Positions 44,593 through 51,775 of a stretch of DNA of 64,000 bases are shown one piece after another (within the stretch, counting starts at the first letter, position 1; each line of letters opens with the position of its first letter). Location of the stretch: NCBI GenBank assembly GCA_036733925.1, contig DAIMZO010000002.1, positions 1-64,000 on the forward strand, in the 5' to 3' direction. The stretch is from UBA2897 sp036733925 (lineage in GTDB: Bacteria; Bacillota; Negativicutes; Selenomonadales; Selenomonadaceae). A model generated the notes under the pieces. The model worked only from the letters and a program-made list of their open reading frames with translations. It searched no databases and had not been told where the DNA came from. The translations under genes and the position numbers were made by a program.

Positions 44593-45468
44593 TCAGCGGT
44601 GGAATTTCTCCCCCGTCAGCATCTCATACGCTTCTTTGTACTTTGCAATGGTCTTGTCGATGACATCCTGCGGCAGCTGGTAGTCGCTGTCCGGGTTCGC
44701 CTTGAGCCAGTCGCGCACGAACTGCTTGTCGTACGACGGCTGGGACTTGCCGGCCTCATAGCCCTTGAGCGGCCAGAAACGCGAGCTGTCCGGCGTCAGC
44801 ATCTCGTCGCCGAGGACAATCTCACCGTCCACATCAAGGCCGAACTCGAATTTCGTGTCCGCGATGATGATGCCACGGCTCTTTGCGTACTCCGCGCATT
44901 TCTTGTAGAGCGCAATCGTATAGGATGCAATCTTCTCGACGTATTCCTTGCCTTTGCCTGGGAACACCTTGTCGACGTAGGCAGCGCCTTCCTCGACCGT
45001 GACGTTCTCATCGTGGTCGCCGAGTTCCGCCTTCGTTGACGGCGTGAAGATTGGTTCCGGCAGCTGCTGGCACTCTTTGAGTCCCTCCGGCAGCTTGATG
45101 CCGCATGCCGTGCCGTTCTCCTTGTAGCTTTCCCAGCCGGAGCCCGTGATATAGCCGCGTACAATGCATTCCATCGGAATCATGCGGAGCTTCTGGCATT
45201 TCATGCTGTTCCCGCGGAACTGCGGTTGCTGGAAGAACTCCGGCATATCCGCGTTGTCGACGCTGATCATGTGGTTCGGCACGATATCCTTCGTGTAATC
45301 GAACCAGAACTTCGACATCTGCGTCAGCACGGCGCCCTTATCCGTAATCTTGTTCTTCAAGATATGGTCAAAGGCCGAAATGCGGTCCGTCGCGACCATG
45401 ATGATGCTGTCTCCAGCATCATATACCTCGCGCACCTTGCCCGATTTGAACGGTTTGTATTCCTTCAT
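44593..45468 (-). CDS. purC: Phosphoribosylaminoimidazole-succinocarboxamide synthase
   Basis: A 291-residue SAICAR synthetase for purine synthesis, joining CAIR and aspartate with ATP. Seen are GKVREVYD near the start, ATDRISAFD, the VRGYITGSGWESY block, the TPSTKAELGDHDENV site and the IADTKFEFGLD strand. The length and sequence are those of the longer bacterial/yeast-type enzyme. ATG at 45468 has GGAGG about ten bases upstream. It lies 87 bases after guaB in the same direction, so two purine genes probably share one transcript ending at 44482. Confidence 0.96.
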   Translation of the reverse strand: MKEYKPFKSGKVREVYDAGDSIIMVATDRISAFDHILKNKITDKGAVLTQMSKFWFDYTKDIVPNHMISVDNADMPEFFQQPQFRGNSMKCQKLRMIPMECIVRGYITGSGWESYKENGTACGIKLPEGLKECQQLPEPIFTPSTKAELGDHDENVTVEEGAAYVDKVFPGKGKEYVEKIASYTIALYKKCAEYAKSRGIIIADTKFEFGLDVDGEIVLGDEMLTPDSSRFWPLKGYEAGKSQPSYDKQFVRDWLKANPDSDYQLPQDVIDKTIAKYKEAYEMLTGEKFHR

Positions 45469-45555
45469 CTGATAAGAACCTCCACTCTCTTATGTTTCTT
45501 TACTGCGACGGAATCCCCAATCCACCGCAGGTAATGCCATTCCGGATCCAGCCGA

Positions 45556-47058
45556 TCAGTCGCGGCCGAACTTATCCTTCAGGATGACGTCATGCGAGCC
45601 GCCCTCGACGATGCTCGTCGCGGAGACCAGCGTCAGCTTCGCCTTCTCGCGGAACTCCGGCAGGCTCAGCGCGCCGCAGTTGCACATCGTCGAGCGGATC
45701 TTCGCGAGCGACGTATGCACGTTGTCCTTGAGCGGGCCGGCATACGGGACATAGGAATCGACGCCTTCCTCGAAGGACAGCTTGCGCGCGCCGCCGAGGT
45801 CGTAGCGCTGCCAGTTGCGCGCACGGTTCGAGCCCTCGCCCCAATACTCTTTGTAGTAAGTGCCGTTGACCTTGACCTTGTTCGTCGGGCTCTCGTCGAA
45901 GCGGGAGAAATAGCGGCCGAGCATCAGGAAGTCCGCGCCCATCGCAAGTGCCAGCGTCATGTGGTAGTCGTGCACGATGCCGCCGTCCGAGCAGACCGGG
46001 ATGTAGACGCCCGTCGCCTTGTAGTACTCGTCGCGCGCCTTGCAGACATCAATCAGCGCCGTCGCCTGACCGCGGCCGATGCCCTTCGTCTCACGCGTGA
46101 TGCAGATGGAGCCGCCGCCGATGCCGACTTTGACGAAATCCGCGCCCGCGTCCGCGAGGAAACGGAAGCCCTCACCGTCGACGACGTTGCCGGCGCCGAC
46201 CTTCGCATCCGGAAAGTTCTTGTGGATGTACTGGAGCGTCATGCGCTGCCACTCGGAGAAGCCCTCCGAGGAATCGATGCAGAGGACGTCCGCGCCAGCC
46301 TCAAGCAGCTTCGGCACGCGATCCGCGTAGTCGCGCGTGTTGATGCCGGCGCCGACAATATAGCGCTTGTTTTCATCGGTGAGCTCGAGGTCGTTCTCTT
46401 TGTTGTCTGTATAATCCTTGCGGAATACCATATAGCGGAGATGCTGATTCTTGTCCACGAGCGGGAGCATGTTCAGCTTGTTCTCCCAGATCAGGTCGTT
46501 CGCCATCGGGAGCGTCGTCGTCTCTGCATCCGCGCAGACGAGCTTCTCGAACGGCGTCATGAACGTGCCAGCCTTCATGTCGAGGCTCATGCGGGAAAGG
46601 CGGTAATCGCGGCTCGTGACGATGCCGAGCAGCTTGCCGTTCGCCGTGCCGTCCTCCGTGACCGCCATCGTCGAATGGCCGGTCCTCGCGAGCAGGTCGA
46701 GGATTTCGCCGAGCGTCGTCTCCGGCGTGATGTTGGAATCACTCGTAACAAAGCCGGACTTGTAATGCTTGACGCGCGAGATCATCGCTGCCTCAGCCTC
46801 GGCACTCTGGGAACCATAGATAAAGGAGACGCCGCCCTCTTTCGCGAGTGCGATAGCCATCGTGTCGTTCGAGACGGCCTGCATGATGGCCGACGTCATC
46901 GGGATGTTCATCGAGATGGCCGGCTCCTCGCCTTTCTTGAACTTCACGAGCGGTGTCTTTAAGGAAACGCGGTCTGGGATACATTCACTCGAGGAATACC
47001 CCGGGACTAACAGATACTCTCCAAACGTGTGCGATGGTTCCTTAAAATAGAATGCCAA
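45556..47058 (-). CDS. guaB: Inosine-5'-monophosphate dehydrogenase (TTG start)
   Basis: A 500-residue IMP dehydrogenase, the first step from IMP to GMP. It has a TIM barrel with inserted paired CBS domains (about 95-215). The catalytic Cys is in GGGSICITRE, substrate sites are CSDGG and GAD near LMLGRYFSR, and a C-terminal flap follows. It belongs to the IMPDH subgroup that begins AFYF.EPS.TF.EYLLVPGYSS. The TTG at 47058 gives exactly this N-terminus and lies five bases from an AAAGGGG ribosome-binding site. A longer frame (to 47157) is rejected as leader sequence. purC follows on the same strand. Confidence 0.94.
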   Translation of the reverse strand: MAFYFKEPSHTFGEYLLVPGYSSSECIPDRVSLKTPLVKFKKGEEPAISMNIPMTSAIMQAVSNDTMAIALAKEGGVSFIYGSQSAEAEAAMISRVKHYKSGFVTSDSNITPETTLGEILDLLARTGHSTMAVTEDGTANGKLLGIVTSRDYRLSRMSLDMKAGTFMTPFEKLVCADAETTTLPMANDLIWENKLNMLPLVDKNQHLRYMVFRKDYTDNKENDLELTDENKRYIVGAGINTRDYADRVPKLLEAGADVLCIDSSEGFSEWQRMTLQYIHKNFPDAKVGAGNVVDGEGFRFLADAGADFVKVGIGGGSICITRETKGIGRGQATALIDVCKARDEYYKATGVYIPVCSDGGIVHDYHMTLALAMGADFLMLGRYFSRFDESPTNKVKVNGTYYKEYWGEGSNRARNWQRYDLGGARKLSFEEGVDSYVPYAGPLKDNVHTSLAKIRSTMCNCGALSLPEFREKAKLTLVSATSIVEGGSHDVILKDKFGRD

Positions 47059-47376
47059 CGTAACCCCTTCTTTCTTGCTGAAATGAGAACAACGATACTG
47101 GATTTTGCAAGGACGCATGTCCTGTTTTCGGTATAAAAAACGCATTCCGGACTGCATCTTCCCCGCAAACCTATATTATAATAAGGTTACTATATTCAAG
47201 AATTGTTGTCAATTCCACCGCGATGATTTTGAAGGATTTCCCTTTACAAGTTTACAGTAAATAAATTCAAGGTTCTCAGTTCAACCGTTTTTTCGCTCTT
47301 TTAACCTAACCGGTTCCGCAATGTGCTATAATGCAGGAAGGACAATCCGATATCACACCAAAGGAGCGTTTATTTT
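47059..47376. other. Divergent intergenic region between guaB and the TSUP gene
   Basis: This 318-base region holds both promoters. For guaB there is a TATAAT on the minus strand (47175-47180), leaving a leader of about 110 bases with a short T-run (TTTTTT near 47131-47136). For the TSUP gene an extended -10 (TG-C-TATAAT) ends near 47333. I tried to fold a purine or PRPP riboswitch in the guaB leader and saw none. Confidence 0.5.
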
Positions 47377-48174
47377 ATGCTTGTTCAGATTCTGCTTTTC
47401 CTCGTGCTCGGCGTCGGCGTCGGGACGTTCGGCACGCTCGTCGGCATCGGCGGCGGCCTCATCTGCGTGCCGATCTTCATCCTGTTCATGAGCGAGGACG
47501 GCATATACCCGTACTTCCACTCCGCGGCGCAGATTGCCGGCACCTCCCTCGTCATCGTCATGGCGAACGCGATATCCGGGACACTCGCCTATATCCGGCA
47601 GAAGCGCGTGCTGTTCCGCGCAGCTGTGCCTTTTGCCCTTGCGACGCTCCCGGGCGCCATCATGGGCTCCGCCATCGTCGACAAATTCTCTGGGCCGATG
47701 CTCAATCTGTACTTCGGGATTTTCCTGCTTTTCATGGCCGTCATCATGGGCTGGAACGCCACGCATAAGCCGCGGATAGATATCGCAGACGTCGGCCCGG
47801 ACTTCCATTTCAACATGTGGCTCGGTGTCGGCGCGAGCTTCTTCGTCGGCTTCCTCTCGAGCATCTTCGGTATCGGCGGCGGCGTCGTGCACGTGCCGCT
47901 CATGATCTACCTGCTCGGGTTCCCGGTACATGTCGCGACCGCAACCTCGCATTTCGTCCTCGCGTGCTCGTCGCTGTTCGGCGTCATCAGCCACTTCCTG
48001 ATGAACCACATCGTCTGGATTCCGGCCATCTGCATCTCCATCGGCGCCGCCATCGGTGCACAGCTCGGTGCGAAAATCTCGCAGAAGACGAAATCGAAGG
48101 TCATCCTGATCCTGCTTGCCTGCGCGATGTTCGCACTCGGCCTGCGGCTGATCCTGCTCGGCGGCACGAACTGA
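47377..48174 (+). CDS. TSUP (TauE/SafE) family membrane permease
   Basis: A 265-residue protein with seven to eight hydrophobic segments and the internal duplication of the TauE/SafE family. The repeated glycine-rich signatures are GTLVGIGGGLICVP (about 19-32) and SSIFGIGGGVVHVP (about 160-173). Relatives export sulfite, sulfoacetate or other sulfonates, or import anions. No substrate-specific neighbour is present, so the substrate is open. ATG at 47377 with AAAGGAG upstream. The alpha-glucosidase gene follows after 41 bases and may be co-transcribed without being functionally related. Confidence 0.9.
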   Translation: MLVQILLFLVLGVGVGTFGTLVGIGGGLICVPIFILFMSEDGIYPYFHSAAQIAGTSLVIVMANAISGTLAYIRQKRVLFRAAVPFALATLPGAIMGSAIVDKFSGPMLNLYFGIFLLFMAVIMGWNATHKPRIDIADVGPDFHFNMWLGVGASFFVGFLSSIFGIGGGVVHVPLMIYLLGFPVHVATATSHFVLACSSLFGVISHFLMNHIVWIPAICISIGAAIGAQLGAKISQKTKSKVILILLACAMFALGLRLILLGGTN

Positions 48175-48215
48175 CATCATAGACACAGATTCCATGGAAA
48201 AAGGGAGGAACCATC

Positions 48216-49853
48216 ATGCAAGAAAAAACGGAATCAACGGAAAAACGCGCCTGGTGGAAAGAGGCCGTCATCTATCAGGTTTACCCGCGCAGCTTCATGG
48301 ACGCGAACGGCGATGGCATCGGCGACCTCGCGGGCATCGAGAGCCGTCTGCCCTACCTCGCTGAGCTCGGTGTCGACGTGATCTGGCTCTCGCCGATCTA
48401 CGCCTCGCCGAACGATGACAATGGCTATGACATCTCCGACTACCGCGCCATCATGAAGGAATTCGGCACAATGGAGGATTTCGACAGCCTGCTCGCCGCC
48501 GCACACCACTTCGGCATCAAGATTGTCATGGATCTCGTCGTCAACCACACTTCCGACGAGCATAAATGGTTCATCGAGAGCCGGAAGTCCAAGGAAAGCC
48601 CGTACCGGGACTACTATATCTGGCGGCCCGGCAAGGATGGCAAAGCACCGAACAACTGGGAGTCCTGCTTCAGCGGTTCTGCCTGGCAGTACGATGAAGG
48701 AACCGGCGAATACTATCTGCACCTTTTCTCGAAGAAACAGCCGGACCTCAACTGGGAGAACCCGAAAGTCCGGGATGAGGTCTTTGACCTCATGAAGTTC
48801 TGGTGTGACAAGGGCATCGACGGCTTCCGCATGGACGTCATCAGCATGATCTCAAAAGACCAGCACTTCCCGGACGGGCCGCTCAAAGCGGACGGATATG
48901 GCGACTTCTTCCCGTACTGCGTGAACGGCCCGCGCGTCCACGAATTCCTGCAGGAAATGAACCGCCGTGTGCTGTCCCATTACGACCTGCTGACCGTCGG
49001 CGAGGCCGCCGGTGTCACCATTGATGAGGCCAAGAAATACGCGCGCAGCGATGGCAAGGAACTCGGCATGGTGTTCCAGTTCGAACACGTCGGCGCGGGC
49101 GCGGATAACGGCAAAGGCAGCATCATCGGGAAATGGACGACGGGCAAGCCGCAGATGCCGAAGGTTCGCGCAATCCTCAACAAATGGCAGACTGAGCTCG
49201 AGGGCTGCGCGTGGAACTCGCTCTACCTCGACAACCACGACCAGCCCCGCTGTGTCTCGATGTTCGGCAATGACAGCCCCGCATGGCGCGTGCGCTCCGC
49301 GAAGATGCTCGCGACCTGCCTGCACATGCAGAAGGGTACCCCGTACATCTATCAGGGCGAGGAACTCGGCATGACGAATACGCATTTCTCCTCGCTCGAA
49401 GACTGCCGCGATGTCGAGGAAATCAATGCCTGGCACGAATACGTCGACGAACAGCACCGCGTCAGCCCTGAGACCATGCTCGCCTGCTTCGACAACGTCG
49501 CGCGCGACAATGCGCGCACGCCGATGCAGTGGGACGCAGGCGAAAATGCCGGCTTCACGCACGGCACGCCATGGATCCCGGTCAACCCGAATTACCGCGA
49601 AATCAACGCGGCCGAGGAAATCCACGACCCGAATTCCGTCTTTTCCTACTACAAGAAACTCATCGCGCTGCGGCACCAGTACGATATCATCGTCTATGGC
49701 CGATTCATCCCGCTCCTCGAGGATGACCAGGCTGTCTACGCCTACGCGCGCCGCCTCGGCAAACAGGAGCTCATCACCAACGTAGATGCACACAAGAAAG
49801 GCGTGCTGCTCCCCTACGAGGCGCGCGTCATGCTGTATCCCAGCGCGGATTGA
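48216..49853 (+). CDS. GH13 alpha-glucosidase (oligo-1,6-glucosidase/trehalose-6-phosphate hydrolase type)
   Basis: A 545-residue cytoplasmic glycosidase. The (beta/alpha)8 GH13 motifs are DLVVNHTS, the nucleophile region GFRMDVIS, the acid in VGEAAG (the family's VGE pattern) and YLDNHDQPR. The N-terminal AVIYQVYPRSFMDANGDGIGDL is typical of oligo-1,6-glucosidase, sucrase-isomaltase-like and TreC enzymes. No signal peptide is seen, so it acts on imported short alpha-glucosides. Exact specificity cannot be separated from sequence alone. No sugar transporter or regulator lies beside it. ATG at 48216 with AGGGAGG upstream. Confidence 0.92.
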   Translation: MQEKTESTEKRAWWKEAVIYQVYPRSFMDANGDGIGDLAGIESRLPYLAELGVDVIWLSPIYASPNDDNGYDISDYRAIMKEFGTMEDFDSLLAAAHHFGIKIVMDLVVNHTSDEHKWFIESRKSKESPYRDYYIWRPGKDGKAPNNWESCFSGSAWQYDEGTGEYYLHLFSKKQPDLNWENPKVRDEVFDLMKFWCDKGIDGFRMDVISMISKDQHFPDGPLKADGYGDFFPYCVNGPRVHEFLQEMNRRVLSHYDLLTVGEAAGVTIDEAKKYARSDGKELGMVFQFEHVGAGADNGKGSIIGKWTTGKPQMPKVRAILNKWQTELEGCAWNSLYLDNHDQPRCVSMFGNDSPAWRVRSAKMLATCLHMQKGTPYIYQGEELGMTNTHFSSLEDCRDVEEINAWHEYVDEQHRVSPETMLACFDNVARDNARTPMQWDAGENAGFTHGTPWIPVNPNYREINAAEEIHDPNSVFSYYKKLIALRHQYDIIVYGRFIPLLEDDQAVYAYARRLGKQELITNVDAHKKGVLLPYEARVMLYPSAD

Positions 49854-49884
49854 CAACGATTGATCTGCTTTTCCATCTTCTGAA

Positions 49885-49930
49885 AAAGGGGCTGTCGCAC
49901 GAACGAAAAACATCGTGCGGCAGCCCCTTT
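49885..49930 (+). terminator. Rho-independent terminator of the alpha-glucosidase gene
   Basis: 18-bp arms (49885-49902 and 49913-49930, one wobble) with a 10-base loop and a T-rich end, 31 bases past the stop. Confidence 0.93.
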
Positions 49931-50066
49931 CTTGTATCTTTTTCCCGGCTGGAACCGGGATCCGTTGTATAATGAAATTGAACAGTTAATCCAAAAACAA
50001 AAATCCATAGTGGTGCTTCATGTTAGAATAGTTTTGCAACAAATCAACAACAAAGGAGCAATCACT

Positions 50067-50303
50067 ATGGATCACACCCATTCTAACACAATCGAGGAAG
50101 TACGTAAATCTGGTCGCCACCTTTCATTGGAAGAACGTGGCATGATTCAGGCCTTGCATCGCCAAGGGCTTTCACTTCGCGGCATCGCTGCCGCATTGGG
50201 CTGTACCCACACGACTGTTTTCTACGAGCTTCGGCACGGAACGCCGAAAAGAGGTGTCAATACTGACACCTCTTTTTCTATGCAAAACAATCTTCGATTG
50301 TAG
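50067..50303 (+). pseudogene. Truncated IS30-family transposase (N-terminal remnant)
   Basis: About 60 codons encode the N-terminal helix-turn-helix of an IS30-type transposase: RHLSLEERGMIQALHRQG, LRGIAAALGCTHTT and VFYELRHGTPKR. The frame then runs into unrelated sequence containing the tRNA terminator and stops at 50303. The catalytic DDE domain (about 270 residues) is missing. ATG at 50067 keeps a good AAAGGAGC ribosome-binding site. The left end of the element should lie around 49990-50040, but with the right end deleted no inverted repeat pair or target duplication can be shown. The remnant is immobile. Confidence 0.85.
50247..50276 (-). terminator. Terminator of tRNA-Ala
   Basis: 10- to 13-bp perfect arms (core 50250-50259 and 50264-50273) with a 4-base loop. 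T-runs occur on both sides, so it can work in either direction. It lies about 40 bases past the tRNA 3' end on the minus strand. Confidence 0.88.
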
Positions 50304-50312
50304 GAGCTTCGA

Positions 50313-50388
<76 letters not shown>

Positions 50389-50402
50389 AAGCAACACATA
50401 AG

Positions 50403-50431
50403 ATTATAGCGTAAGCAGCCGTTCCTGTCAA
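50403..50431 (-). promoter_or_regulatory. Consensus sigma-A promoter of tRNA-Ala
   Basis: On the minus strand, perfect -35 TTGACA (50426-50431), a 17-base spacer and perfect -10 TATAAT (50403-50408), ending 14 bases before the first tRNA base. This is a textbook stable-RNA promoter. Confidence 0.93.
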
Positions 50432-50484
50432 TTCTTTTTTTTCTCGTCCGGGATTCATACCATTATGACGGAAAATATGCTACA

Positions 50485-50519
50485 CTAAGGGAAGTTTTCA
50501 TGAACGACATTTCCCTTAG
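50485..50519. promoter_or_regulatory. Inverted repeat in the mutY leader
   Basis: Nine-bp perfect arms (CTAAGGGAA at 50485-50493, TTCCCTTAG at 50511-50519) with a 17-base spacer, between a TACACT -10-like box and the mutY start. The right arm overlaps the first bases of the AGGAGG ribosome-binding site, so a hairpin could reduce translation. It could equally be an operator. Not seen elsewhere in the window. Confidence 0.4.
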
Positions 50520-50531
50520 GAGGGATGATCC

Positions 50532-51626
50532 TTGCCTTTTGTCGAACCAGTTCATACGGATATCCTGCCCGGGATTCTCGAGGCGCTGCTGCCCTGGTAC
50601 CGTATGGAGTCGGACGAACGCGAACTGCCCTGGCGCGCGAACGTGACACCGTATCATACCTGGGTATCGGAGATTATGCTACAGCAGACACGCGCCGCGG
50701 CGGTTATCCCGTACTATGAGCGCTTTCTCTCTGAGCTGCCGGACATCGCGGCACTCGCCGCCTGCCCCGAGGACAATCTGATGAAGCTCTGGCAGGGACT
50801 CGGCTACTACAGCCGCGCGAGGAATCTGCAGAAAGGGGCAAAACTAGTCTGCGAGGAATGCGGTGGAAAGCTCCCCGCCGATTATGCCCTGCTGCGGAAA
50901 ATCCCGGGCATCGGCAGCTACACGGCTGGCGCGATTGCCTCGATTGCGTTCGGTCTGCCGCAGCCTGCCGTCGATGGCAATATGCTGCGCGTGATCACGC
51001 GGGCACTCGCCTGGAGCTCGGATGTTCTCGCCGCAAAAACCAAGACAGCGCTCGAGCAGCTTCTGACGCCGCTCTACCCGTCAGGCCGCGATGCCGGTGA
51101 CCTCAATCAGGCGTTCATGGATCTCGGTGCAACGATATGCCTGCCGCATGGTGAGCCGCATTGTGCGCACTGTCCGCTCGCCCGTCTCTGCCTCGCGCAC
51201 GCGCAGGGCACGGAACAGGATTACCCGAAAAAGAAAGCAAAGGCCAAGCGCCGCATCGAGCACCTGACCATCCTGAAGCTCTGCGCAGGCCGCGCGTTCG
51301 CCATCCGGAAACGGCCGGAAACCGGTCTGCTCGCGGGCCTCTGGGAACTGCCGAATCTGCCGGGCACGCTTTCGATAGCCGACGTACAGGACATTCTGGA
51401 GCGGCATGGGCTTTCTGCAGCAAAAATCACGGCGCTGCCCCCGGCAAAGCACATCTTCTCGCATGTCGAGTGGCGCATGACCGCCTACGCGGTTCAGCTG
51501 GAAACCGATTCCCTGCGAATCGCGGAAACGCCATCCGACGGTCTCCGTTTCATCTCCCCGGAACAAGCCGCCGAAAGCTACAGCATCCCCTCTGCCTTCC
51601 AGTATTTCCTGCATGAAATCGAGTAA
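50532..51626 (+). CDS. mutY: A/G-specific adenine glycosylase MutY
   Basis: A 364-residue base-excision repair enzyme that removes A paired with 8-oxoG. Visible are the catalytic Glu in WVSEIMLQQT, the helix-hairpin-helix KIPGIGSYTAGA, the catalytic Asp in PAVDGNMLRV, the iron-sulfur ligands C-x6-C-x2-C-x5-C (CLPHGEPHCAHCPLARLC) and a C-terminal NUDIX-like recognition domain (LLAGLWELPNLP). The start is TTG at 50532 with GGAGG eight bases upstream. It is a single gene with a leader inverted repeat. Confidence 0.95.
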   Translation: MPFVEPVHTDILPGILEALLPWYRMESDERELPWRANVTPYHTWVSEIMLQQTRAAAVIPYYERFLSELPDIAALAACPEDNLMKLWQGLGYYSRARNLQKGAKLVCEECGGKLPADYALLRKIPGIGSYTAGAIASIAFGLPQPAVDGNMLRVITRALAWSSDVLAAKTKTALEQLLTPLYPSGRDAGDLNQAFMDLGATICLPHGEPHCAHCPLARLCLAHAQGTEQDYPKKKAKAKRRIEHLTILKLCAGRAFAIRKRPETGLLAGLWELPNLPGTLSIADVQDILERHGLSAAKITALPPAKHIFSHVEWRMTAYAVQLETDSLRIAETPSDGLRFISPEQAAESYSIPSAFQYFLHEIE

Positions 51627-51691
51627 AATCTAGTGAAAAAGAAGGATTTTCCGTTCAATATCTCGAAATCAATGCTAGAAAGTGTCGAATC

Positions 51692-51723
51692 GTACACGTA
51701 AATATGTGTACACGTAAATATGT
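51692..51723. repeat. Perfect tandem repeat, 2 x 16 bp, upstream of the FIST chemoreceptor
   Basis: The unit GTACACGTAAATATGT occurs twice (51692-51707, 51708-51723). It also contains TACAC...GTGTA half-sites in inverted order. It lies 53 bases before the chemoreceptor ATG, in the position of an operator. I could not find a convincing sigma-28 promoter there. Confidence 0.85.
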
Positions 51724-51775
51724 AAAGTATGCGGAATTGAACAGGGGATTCAGAAAGAGATATGAGGTGTAGCTT

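Noticed and set aside
47059..47175. Possible purine or PRPP riboswitch in the guaB leader
   Set aside because: No conserved junction motifs could be found. Only a weak hairpin and a short T-run are visible.
51627..51775. Possible sigma-28 flagellar promoter before the chemoreceptor
   Set aside because: The TAAA near 51723 has no matching GCCGATAA 15 bases downstream.
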